DNA from: Phytophthora sp. 'mugwort'
Taxonomy: Eukaryota; Oomycota; Peronosporomycetes; Peronosporales; Peronosporaceae
Direction of reading: 5' to 3'
Assembly (NCBI GenBank): GCA_033558025.1
Contig: JAUCEF010000017.1
Span: 4,154,001 to 4,218,000, forward strand
Length of the DNA: 64,000 bases
Shown here in pieces: positions 11,244 through 21,162 of the stretch (positions are counted from its first letter, which is position 1; each line of letters begins with the position of its first letter). Both the position numbers and the translations under genes were made by a program. The notes beneath the pieces were generated by a model, which was not told where the DNA came from, ran no database searches, and saw nothing but the letters and a program-made list of their open reading frames with translations.

Positions 11244-12350
11244 TTACGGAAAGTGTCCAATGAAGTTGCGACAAATAGCAAGCTGCGAAATAATTTTCCA
11301 CCCTAGGTCACTTGGAATCTTCCAGGTTGTAGTTCCGTGCACTAGCGATGACACATAGTGCGCATTATCACGCTCGGCACACAATTCCTCGATAAGGAGC
11401 GACACGCCAGTGCCGCTCAGCCAACGTCGATTTGAAACAACAGCAAGATACGGGCTGTTGCCATTCCTCGATCCACTCGTCGTATTGTTATAGTTGACAT
11501 CAGCGATGCAAAAGTTAAGGGTGCTTCGAGCATCCATTGCGGCTTCAGCCGGTGTTGATCAGCCCGGGACAGCAAGGCTATCCTATGCATGCATCTCAGC
11601 CACTTGAGCGCCAGTCGTAACCTTCATGGCGTTCTTGATATGTTATAGTTGTAAAACTCCTCCGTGCTGTATAAATTAGAGACCTACAAATCACCATATT
11701 TATAAGCTTATCAGTATCATAAAACAGAACCATGCATTGCGTTTTGAAGTACGTACTCGTGGTATCTCGTCTTTCCAGTGACCTTCATTTTCAAAGCCTT
11801 CTTGCGTTCGCTTGGTCAACGATGATTTCTTCGCTATTCTCAGTGCATCGATGCACTTCCGTTAAAAGTTTCGGGGCATATAATACACTTAGAGACCGAA
11901 TGCAGTTCAGACCAGTGCCAAATATGCTGGAATCGCGCGGCTATGGTTCGTGTCAGTCAGCTTACGCGAATAAGCTTTCAGTATAGCGGCAAATTTGTGC
12001 TGATTCGTACAGCCAGTCGACAACTTCAGCTACAGAGGAAATATTCGTCCAGCTGTCGCTAAGAGCGATTCGCATCTGCTTCGTTTCTTTATTCCGTTTG
12101 ACGCCGCCAATTGTTCTTACTGCCACTCTCGATAGGTTGAGAGAGAGAGCCATCGCGACAACGTTGGGCTTCCCGCCACAAGCAACAAATATACCCCCTG
12201 ATACTGTCGAAGGAACCGCCTGGGATTCGTTGCAGACGACGTATCTGGCCACCCTACTTTGCTTGTTTATGGCAAGTTGGGGAATTTGAAATGCTATTCC
12301 GATATTCTTATCACCAGCCTTTACAACGCGTAGGAGGATCCGTAACATTT
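11244..12350 (-). other. Two unrecognised minus-strand open frames
   Basis: Frames 11537-11244 (97 residues) and 12348-11962 (128 residues) have protein-like composition, for example RRWLSGTGVSLLIEELCAER and MRIALSDSWTNISSVAEVVD. Neither has a domain I can name, and there are no splice sites I trust to join them. They lie downstream, in the same orientation, of the MULE remnant at 12540-14490, so they may be its distal part or another decayed element. Confidence 0.3.
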
Positions 12351-12539
12351 ACGCGAACTCTTCTTACTGTCTTCCAGATCATGCAGGACCACCAGCAACA
12401 ATATCCGAACCCAGCTCCAGCTGTGTTATGATATCAATCACAACATCTGGATCCACGCCGTCGAGAGAACTGAAAGACGTGTAGAAACTTTATCAGGAGC
12501 ATCTATGGTATCGAGCTCCGACGTACAATTTGAAGACCT

Positions 12540-14490
12540 ACTGGAAGCTAAAGCTTTATTCGGGTCTTTTTATCGTCTCCGCATTTACCGCTATCTCTGG
12601 AGTAGACAACTTCCGTCGAAATACCGCCGGAGTACGAAGAGGGTTCACTCGACAAAAGGCGACCGTTGACCATGTCGTCATTGTCAATACCAGCTTGAGT
12701 CTTCGCCGAAAAACCTTTTAGCGCTGCACGAAGCTCACTACATGCAGCACTTGCCGAATTAAGTTGTTTATAGAAATTCATCGATGATGTGAAACCACCA
12801 TGGCGTTCATAAGTGATTCAAAGAGATCCATCGCAGTACTGTACCTCTCAGTGTCGCTCTTTACTACGGTGCGGCCTACTGCGCGCTCATCAATCTTCAT
12901 CTTAGTAAACTTTATCCCTGACTGCGACTTAAACACCGGCTTGCGTGACTCGTAATAGTAGCGGGGTGGTTTCACCACAGGATGACCAATATTCCAAGCC
13001 AAATCACGCCGCCGCTTATTGGCTTGGGTCGTCGCCTTCAGCACGACTGCCGTCCCAGGACGTCCCTGAAATTCCAGCGCGGGGGAATGCTTCCCAACGG
13101 AAGCTGGTCTCTCCTTAAGCCGCCGAGAAGAACAAACATTACGCGAACACAAGGCAGCCACCGCGTGACAAATTTCGAACGCGGCCTAGAAGCCTCTCGT
13201 TGCTGATCTGGATCCTTGAATGTCGCCGAAATGGATCCACTCCCTCCTCCATTGCCACCAGTCCATCCGTTTGCTGAACCACTTCGAATCGGCCGGCATC
13301 ACTGATGCGATCGTAGCGAAGATATACGTCATGGACGATATCAAAAACTTTCTTACCACGCTAGCAATGGAAAGAAGAGGTGCTGGAAGTCGTGGGTTGT
13401 AATGCGATGTGCGCGACTTCCGAATCACTCCAGAACGAAGTTCGCGCATCGAAGCATTTTGGTAGAGCAAAATACCGGACATACACTGATGTAAAGGGCT
13501 CGGCAGATTTACCAGACGCTTCATCTCCTTCCACGTCACTTCAAGTCTGTTAGTGGTGGCGTTCTCAGCAGTGAAGAAGGCACTTCGCGCGAACGTATAC
13601 CACATTGACTTGCACGAGTACCAATGCGTCTTGATATACGTCATGAATGCAGTTGAAATAAGTCCACACTTCTTTTGCATGTTCTTTTTCGTCTCTTGAA
13701 AGCCGCAGGGGTAACGGCGTATACAAGTCCCCTCTATACTTCCACGAGCAAGGTTAAGTTAAGGTCTCCATGCGAAATATTCATCCCCAACTGGGATAGC
13801 TTTTTCTTAACAGCAAGGAGCGCGTGAAATTAGCAAACGAGAACCTTCACAACCAAAACCATAACGGCAATGTTAGCCTTGCCCAACACTAAAATGTCAC
13901 GCTATCGTATAATTACCTTACCTTGATATCGGGAAACACTTCATCTAAGACGTTCCATTCTGTGAAATCTTTGCCAGTTACAATCGTCTCAGCTTTCTCA
14001 ATCTTGACGACTTCTATGAAAAACTCTAAGCACTTTTGCATATTCCTTCTTTTGGTCGGAAACTAACCTCTCACACCTTTATCATTGGCGTCGTTGACCA
14101 TAAACTCCCCCCGATAAAAGCCTAGTTGTTCGTATGGTGAGTTCAGTCCAGCAACAAATTGTTGCCTCAGTGTGCAAGCAGCGCTTACTGAGCAGCTTTT
14201 ATCATAACTACCCCGCACATGACATTGTATTTTGCCCTCATCACCATGCACTTGTTCCCAGGTATCTCCATAAATGCCGTCGGAATCTGGACAAGACGAT
14301 ATTCAGCGGGAGGACCTCCGTGTCGAGCTTGGCAAAAGTTCCTACTTTGTTGGTGAGATTCTAATTGGTACAACCGGACGTGTGTCGGTGATGAACAAAA
14401 CACAAGAAGTCCTCACCAGCCTACCATGTTTTCCCGACACAAATTCAGTCAGATTACGCATAGGGGCATTAACTTTCTTGAGAATATCAA
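12540..14490 (-). pseudogene. MULE-type (SWIM family) transposase remnant, copy A
   Basis: Read on the minus strand, an N-terminal block (AACTLRQQFVAGLNSPYEQL, near 14200) precedes a catalytic-type block TIVTGKDFTEWNVLDEVFPD (near 13960), typical of MULE DDE cores. NRLEVTWKEMKRLVN and SGILLYQNAS follow near 13500, then a C-terminal block near 13150-12800 (CSRNVCSSRRLKERPASVGK, LAWNIGHPV). Frames shift between blocks. The same order, with roughly three-quarters nucleotide identity by eye, recurs on the plus strand at 62500-64000. MULE is my best assignment; a related SWIM-domain transposase family is possible. Confidence 0.6.
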
Positions 14491-14821
14491 TGCTGACGCC
14501 CAGTTCAAATCTCGACAAGCCTTATTCATATCAGGCCGTCATAGGTATCCTGAATCACGACGTGGCCGTGATCGACAATTCAATATATAACGAAAGGATT
14601 ATGCCTTTCACTGATTTTGCCAGTCAAATCGGACTTCTAATCCGGACTTTGGTACGCCAATTACGTCGGACTAATTCGCAATCTGCGACACCTGTAATTT
14701 TGACCTTTCGTTATGGGTAGGGCGACTCGGCACCGCCTTCAACACCGCCAGTCACTGTACAACACGATGTAAAATAGCTCCTGGCGTATTGCGTGAGGGC
14801 ATTCGCGTCGTGTGCGCTAAC

Positions 14822-15054
14822 TACTGTGTTTGAGTGTCTGTTTGGTGCATTAGCTTGCAGACACGTACGGCTAGACGTTTTACTAATATCACGGTGTAAG
14901 CGAAATGTTTTGGCGGCGAGGTGAGTGCGCGCCCACAGGGCGTTATGCAGACATTTTTTTTACTTGGTGACTGTACGCTTTCACCGACAATTCGAGCTAA
15001 TACTGTGTGTTTGACGGTTCTGTGGGTGCAATCGCTGTCGGACACGTACGGCTA
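14822..15054. repeat. Imperfect direct repeat pair
   Basis: 14822-14873 and 15001-15054 share the layout TACTGTGT...GGTGCA...ACACGTACGGCTAG with substitutions and a 2-nt length change. They may be decayed ends of a small element. No coding sequence lies between them. Confidence 0.45.
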
Positions 15055-15124
15055 GGATTATTAACTAAAGTGGCTTCACAAAGCTCTTCGAAATAAAACA
15101 TGCTTGACTTTCGTCATATATTTT

Positions 15125-15349
15125 TTAGATACAAACGTACACACATCTGCTGGCCATCTTGACCTCTTTCAGAACAGCCTTCTTGTCGACGTTGCCTGTC
15201 TGTAGAAACCTCTGGTACCATCTCGCAAGACTTCGCTCGGAAATACCTAGAAGTGTAGCCACCATACACAGCTGTATGTCATAGGCATACGTGAGGACAA
15301 TAGTCCGCCACATCATTTTGTTTTCAGCGCGAGGGCCGTGAATATACAT
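15125..15349 (-). pseudogene. Tc1/mariner-type transposase N-terminal fragment
   Basis: 74-residue frame starting near 15349. WRTIVLTYAYDIQLCMVATL followed by GISERSLARWYQRFLQTGNV is a homeodomain-like helix-turn-helix as at the N-terminus of Tc1-like transposases in oomycetes. No DDE core follows on this strand, so this is a fragment. Confidence 0.55.
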
Positions 15350-15599
15350 TTTTCACCTGCGAAACTCAGAATGCCGACCCAGTCTTCGGCAAACGGCTGT
15401 TTGGGGTGATTGGTTGATAGGGTTTACATGCTAAATCGGGCCTTTGTGCATAAAACGCGACTTTAATATTAAGGAAAATTAATAATTACAAAAATGCCTT
15501 CGCAGAAAAACATACCTGTTGTGCTCAAAATAACGTAAAGACACATATACAAACGGTCATTCAAAAACATTAAATGCGAATTGTGTATGGGTCCTAACT

Positions 15600-16849
15600 A
15601 AGTAGTCAAACTTCGCTACTGACTACAATCTAGCACTGCCCTTTGCGTTGATGATCACCATCGTCAGGCGGGCGGGGCGTCCTGTAAAGCGGTAATGTTG
15701 GTGCTCTCGTAGTCCGCCCCCGCGCGATCCATCATATGATCCATGCGAGCCGTAATACTTTTTCCTCGCATAACGGAACGTGTTCTTGGGAACCGAAAAC
15801 TTTAATACGTCAATCATCACCAACTCATTGCAAAAAGCTTTCTTTTGAACGGTATGATCAGCTTCAGAGGACCCAAATACTGGGTCCAAACCTCCTGCGA
15901 TACGGGACCTCCTGGTACATCAGCAAACACAATCAGCGGAGGCAATTTAATTCCCGTCGCTGATGCTGTAAGAAATGCCGATGCTCTAAATCCGTTGATT
16001 TTGCTACCTGTAAATCCAAAAGTATATAAAACTATCGAAACTCTACAAAACATACAAAATGTACCTTGCTGCACGTCCAAAGTTGCGTTTCCCGTGAAAT
16101 CAACGGTTGTCTTGCCGGCCATATCGATGTATATGGCCGTTTGGCCCATGTTGAACACGCTGGCGAGCTAGGCATCGCCACGCCCCGCAGAAAGGATGCC
16201 GTCTTCTTCTATCCATGTTGAATTGACCGCGAAAATGCGTTTGCAACAAGCTATGTATCGCCAAAATACAAAACTTAGTTAAAACTAATGTTAACACAAA
16301 GAGCTTAATAATTAATTACCTCCATGTCTGGGCGCTGCTTTTGTACCCTTGTGCGTGATCCTTCTAATTGACAGGCGATTGCGCTTTAGAAAGCGTCTAA
16401 GAAACGAGACATTTCCACCTGGCTGCGTGCTTTGAAGCGATCCGGGTCGTATCAAGCCAGCATTATCAACAGGCACGCCATGGGCACACACAGATATCGA
16501 TTTGTCCGCATTTCTAATCCAATCCAAAAGCCTAAGCAGGAATATAGGAATATTAGCCTGCCAAAATGCGATAAGACAAGTTGAGAACTTATCTTTTCTC
16601 CATGCCAGGGTTCTTTATGTACATGGATGTACTGCGAGTAGAGTAGAACTTGGTGGGAACATCTTGTGCTGCCGTTTCAATAGCGGCTTGTTGTCTTCTC
16701 CAGCGGTACCACATCGAGCGATGGACGCCGAAGGCTGCTGCTGCAGCTTTCGTGGTCATCGAACCGCGGTCTAGTGCCTTCAGTTTGACTATATTCTTGT
16801 TGTTTTGATGACGTATCATCGCCAACGCGGGAATGAGGATGGATGGCAT
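15600..16849 (-). pseudogene. Pogo/CENP-B-like transposase with probable intron, decayed
   Basis: The minus strand starts at ATG 16849 with an HTH (TTKAAAAAFGVHRSMWYRWR). A CENP-B-type HTH follows near 16400 (FLRRFLKRNRLSIRRITHKG), then a DDE core (FNMGQTAIYIDMAGKTTVDF near 16150; GFRASAFLTASATGIKLPPL near 16000). The usual NMDQT motif reads NMGQT, so the first catalytic Asp is lost. A segment from about 16066 to 16010, starting GTACAT and ending TTTACAG, looks like an intron just after DVQQ. Frameshifts separate the N-terminal blocks. Non-functional. Confidence 0.65.
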
Positions 16850-16896
16850 GGAGCTGCCAGCGCTGAGTGAATGGTGCTGAACGATTTAGACTTCTA

Positions 16897-16946
16897 ACTG
16901 CCCATAAATATTATAGTTGTTATGAAATATAATATATATGGGCAGT
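16897..16946. repeat. 19-bp inverted repeat (18/19) with 12-nt loop
   Basis: Arm 1 (16897-16915) begins ACTGCCCATA; arm 2 (16928-16946) ends TATGGGCAGT. They pair at 18 of 19 positions. It sits 48 bp beyond the ATG of the neighbouring pogo-like remnant and may be one of its ends, or a solo fold-back. Confidence 0.6.
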
Positions 16947-16949
16947 ACT

Positions 16950-17823
16950 ATTTGTATTAGTAGCAAACGTTTTTACCACTGTCTTACTGAATCCGAGTTT
17001 TACGGTAACTCTGTCTAGAGCACCTGGCTGAGAACCGGCGCAACCAGCCCATTATGGTGTTCTAAAGTCATTAATAAGTGCCTCTAAATACGCTATATGT
17101 GACCCGATTTTGGGGATTCTTGAGTGCCTTCCAAACCCGCAAAATGTGATCCGATTTCGGGTGTCCGATTTACTATTGATGTGGCATGCCACTGCCAGCT
17201 TGGTCAATTGCGCGGCGACAGATGGTGGTGGGGCGCCGTGGTTTGGGGTGCGTTCAGCGCAAAACGCAAGAGCAAGTTATCATACCGAAGGGACGACTGA
17301 ACTTAGATCACTACATTGATACTGTGTCTGAATATATGCAAACCATCTGCTCACTCTTAGAGGTTCTTCTAGTATTTTTTTTTTCTTACCTCCTTCGCTT
17401 CACTCCAGTATGACCAAAACGCACGTCAGGACTCTCAGAGCGCCAGATGACGGACGTTTACGTGGCCGTTAGTTTACATCACCTTCGAAACGAAAAACAA
17501 ATGTCGGAACTCATATACGAAGAAGAAGGCTCGGGTCAAGGAAGACGTGCAAACAGTGGCTGAGGGCGGGCTTAACCACTGCATTAGTGCCATGTCATGC
17601 CAGCCTCGTCACATCATTATGGCATGGCTGGCACTTATCCGTTAAAAACAAAATCTTCCATCCAGATGCCATACGGTAGGTAATCTACAGTAGAAAAAAC
17701 AATTGTTATCCGAACGGAAACAACCCGAAACAAACAAAAGCAACGGCAAGCGCGCCGAGAGATCTAAGAGTACGGGAAGCAGCAAGCGCGCCAACTTCAT
17801 TTGGGGCTGGTGCAACCTATGAG
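16950..17823. other. No gene recognised
   Basis: Short plus-strand frames at 17110-17413 show no domain. A short imperfect repetition of a 'TGTGAYCCGATTTYGGG'-like word occurs near 17098 and 17146. I see no RNA gene. Confidence 0.4.
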
Positions 17824-17841
17824 CCCCCCCCCCCCCCCCCC
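17824..17841. repeat. Homopolymer run of 18 C
   Basis: An uninterrupted C run. It is a likely place for length error in sequencing or assembly, and it bounds the low-complexity stretch downstream. Confidence 0.95.
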
Positions 17842-17929
17842 GTCGAGCTATCTGATGAGGGTGCACGCTCCAACAGCGACCTTCTTGACGTGCTGGGTGC
17901 TGTGCTTGGCTCAAGCTTACACTGCGAAG

Positions 17930-18200
17930 AAAACTCTGATTTGCCTCGCCGGGCTGGATGCGATGCTGGTTTTGGTCGTGCTGCTGCTAGAGCCTACGAC
18001 CTTGCTGCCTGAGCCCGTGGTACTGATGGAGTCCGTAGTACCGATGGAACCGGTGATCCAGCTGGGGCTCGTGATATTGTTGAAGTTCGTGGTGTTCTTG
18101 GACTCCGTGCTGGTGCTGCAGTTTGCGATATTGCCGGAGCGTTTAGTTCCGATGGTGCCCGTGAAGTTGCTGGGAAAGTTGGTTTTGCTGGATTAAATAG
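17930..18200. repeat. Low-complexity GGTNNTG-rich tandem-like stretch
   Basis: Short degenerate units such as GTGGTACTGATGGAG, GTAGTACCGATGGAA and GTGGTGTTCTTGGAC follow one another. One frame reads as a hydrophobic run of Leu/Val/Pro, another as Gly/Ala/Asp-rich. The codon pattern looks like a decayed minisatellite rather than a conserved protein. Confidence 0.5.
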
Positions 18201-18429
18201 GGATAATGCATTAAGATTTAGCGCTGCAAAAGTTGGAAGAGGTGGTTGTGTTGGCGTAAGTGTTGATGCTCGAGTACAAAGTGTAGCCGTAACCCACCCG
18301 AGTGATGAAGAATGTGATAATGCAGGGAAGTGTTGCCGGTCGCATCGGTGTGCCCAACGGGACCGTAAAAAAACCTGGAGCGGTCCCCCGGTCACCCATG
18401 CAACGAATATGAGTCATGGAAGGTAGCCC

Positions 18430-19400
18430 AACTGCGGAAAGAATGAATGCAGCGAGCGCAAGTTACGCGTCCCTAGAAAGATCGACAAGGTCGAGCAGAT
18501 TCGGCATTTAAAGAAGTACGATGCTGCCTGCAGAGCTATTCAATCAACTGTTGATGACGAGCACTTGCTGGATCCTAGCCTGCGCAAAACGAAACACTGC
18601 TGCTTTCGCCTTCTGAATATTCTTTTCTCCGATCGATTTGCTACGCGTCTTGCTACGTCCGATAACGCAGCAACTCGGGACCAAATTGACGCTGGTGAAG
18701 TGAACCAGAACACGTCATTTGGAAGGAAGTAGCCGTTGAGTTTCGCACGAACGCAACGGATTATAACGGCCTCTTCGCATCCAATGACCCCCGCTATATC
18801 GACATGGATCTTTCCGTCATCGTACAGTATGATGCACCAAGGTTGTACGACATGTGGAAGCAGGCAAACTCCAAGTACATAAAGGCGTTTTCGAAGTTCA
18901 ATGTGTCTGGCCAGAACACCAACGATTCTATGAGTTTTGTGGCGGTAATCGGGATGCTGCGTATGTGAAGGTGCGTTTGAAGGTGAAACCAGAATTGGAG
19001 AGGTATGTGAAAGGCGACATGCGGGAGGAAGACGAAATTGATTCGCTAAACATGCGATCTGATGACTCTCGCTTTTCACGTAAGCCAGCTAAATGGCAAT
19101 CCAATATTCTCAAAACGTTTGACCGCATCGCCAATATTCTCATTGGAAATCATGCTATGGTAGCTGACCCGTCTACAAACGTTGTCGCGAAAAATAATTA
19201 TGAAGAAGATATGCTGCTTGACCGCATTGCAAAGCTGCATCAGCTGATCTCTCAATGATGGAGAGTCAGCAAAAGTCACAATTAAATGGGGAAGTCGACG
19301 TCGCGCTGGTAAACACCCTCGAGCTGTACACAACCGTTTGGAGCCGTACGAGGCCCGGTTAGCTGCTTTGGATTCATTACGGAAGTCGCGCTTGCGTTGA
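18430..19400 (+). pseudogene. Frameshifted gene of an unnamed oomycete multi-copy-type family
   Basis: The plus strand encodes KVEQIRHLKKYDAACRAIQS and LRKTKHCCFRLLNILFSDRF, then after a frameshift near 18712 RLYDMWKQANSKYIKAFSKF and NVSGQNTNDSMSF. After another shift near 18940 it gives YVKVRLKVKPELERYVKGDM and a C-terminus rich in helices (EEDMLLDRIAKLHQLISQ, stop near 19256). The layout (basic N-terminus, RLLNILFSD block, Trp-centred helix, 'NVSG' block) is like hypothetical proteins that I recall as repeated in Phytophthora genomes, often near transposons. I do not know their function. At least two frameshifts make this copy inactive. Confidence 0.45.
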
Positions 19401-19556
19401 CACCCACTGCCAAATCAAGGAATCTGATTACCGATCTGCTCTCTCGGCGCGTTTGTGTCAAAGGAGGCGCACAATCGAGTTAAGCAAGGTCGAAACAACC
19501 ACAGCAAGTTGTAGGGATTTCTCTTTTTGATTATTTTAATGAAAGTGCACGTGAAC

Positions 19557-20835
19557 TCACTGCCCCTGCGTTTCTCGTATTCGCCTAGCTCGATTTAAAT
19601 GTGATCGGCCAATTGTACCGTGCTCAAGAAGACCAACGACAGCATCCCGAACCAACTCTGAAAAATTGTAGGTGTCCATGTCCACGGATAAATCGGACGA
19701 CTCATACAACTGACGATAGATCGATGCATCTTGCGGCGCGGATATTGTATCAATCGATAAGTTGTCGGATTCTGGTACCGAATCTATTACTTCAACTAAG
19801 GCCTCGTCGGGCTCTACTATGTATTGCATCTCTTCTCTAGACGACGATTAGTGTGCCAGTTGTGCAAGATGCACGCAACAACATTGTGCGTAGTACCCTG
19901 CTGAACGCAATCTCCAGTGGCGCATTGAAACTCGCCACTTGCTCACCTAAAGGCGGAAAGCCATTTCAATTCTAATTCGTAGCTGACTCAGATGAAAATT
20001 GTAGCTGTCGTGGTACGGCGTGGAGATTCTCGGGCGCGGAAACGATGTCAAAAGTTGGTTGGTATTGGTGTATGCGTTATCGCCAACCACATAAAGCCCG
20101 GCAGGAAGATCACTAACCACACTCGATAATCTCCACTTCAAAAAAGCAACCGCATCTCTCGTTCGACCATGACTTGTGCACGCTACCGCTGTAAACCGGA
20201 TGAGGTGGTCGCAACAGACCTGTACGTTAACACCATAACGTCGATAATGCCCTGAAAAAACGAGTGCAACCTCGACACTTCTGTATTGTTCGGTACCCGA
20301 ATTTTGCAGAGCCAGCCATCAACCGCCCCAATGCATCATTCATCATCTTCGAGTTGCTGAGCCTTTCAAATTGCTTTACAGAGTGTCGTCGAGCAGCAAT
20401 GGTTATTGGAAACTGCAGCTGTAGGTCTAGATGGTTAATTAACGCGTCGACAACTTGATGAATACTTGCGTAGAAAGCTGCCACACTCACGCCACTTTTT
20501 GAGCGAATATCATGATCGGGGGAACCGCCCCCAAGCCAACGCAAGCACAGGTGTAGCTTGTTGATGGGGCTAATTAGCTCCAGGCCGATCCAGTTGCGAG
20601 ACTGTTTTTCGTCAGCAAGAAGGTAAGGCTCCAATTTGGATGTTAAATCCATGAACGATCCATAGGGCATCTTGTAACATTTCTGGAACTGTGCTTCGTC
20701 CACAAGAAGCCCTACATGGGAATCCCAGTCAAGTCTAACACGCTGACGACACCGGCAACGGACTCCAACAGTCAGAGTCACGAAAGCTAAGAGCGTTAGC
20801 GCCAGTACTCGAATAATGGTCAGCTTGGACTCCAT
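19557..20835 (-). pseudogene. PIF/Harbinger-type (DDE_4) transposase, decayed
   Basis: The minus strand starts at ATG 20835. The N-terminal part includes CYKMPYGSFMDLTSKLEPYL and LHLCLRWLGGGS, usual for Harbinger transposases. The catalytic region carries AVDGWL (first Asp, near 20325), LPAGLYVVGDNAYTNTNQLL (second Asp, near 20090) and LRIRIEMAF (Glu, near 19960). An acidic C-terminal frame ends at 19557. At least two frameshifts near 20320 and 20255 move the DGWL block and the next block out of frame, so all three catalytic residues remain but no continuous protein is made. A second Harbinger fragment lies at 57830-58300 on the plus strand. Confidence 0.72.
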
Positions 20836-21162
20836 CCTTGGGTGCAGATTCTAAGCAGTAAATTACGGCGTGGCAAAGTCACTTGAGGGGGCACGTGACT
20901 TTCGCCATCCAAGGCATTTCCACCCTAGCCCTAACTTGTGATGTCCAATCAGATCACTCTATTTTCTGCCATGGCATTCACGGCAGTGGATAATTAAGAC
21001 CCGACCAGAAAGTTAAAATTGAGGCTGAAGCCAAAGCGTCCACCTGGTGAAGGCTTTTGGAAAGTCGGTTAATGGACTGAAACAATAATACCAAGAAGTG
21101 TAGGCAGAAGGATCCAGTCATCACCAAGTAAGATTTCAACTTCATTCACAGTAACAGTTTCT
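20836..21162. other. Intergenic, no gene recognised
   Basis: 327 bp between the Harbinger start and the ABC transporter stop (the two are in tandem on the minus strand). It holds the presumed 3' UTR of the ABC gene. No inverted repeat or RNA gene was noticed. Confidence 0.5.

Noticed and set aside
14274..14720. 148-residue plus-strand frame
   Set aside because: It is antisense to the MULE copy A blocks, whose minus-strand reading matches copy B at 62.5 kb.
17801..18196. 131-residue hydrophobic protein
   Set aside because: It is a frame through low-complexity repeat DNA beginning at a C18 run; no conserved motif.
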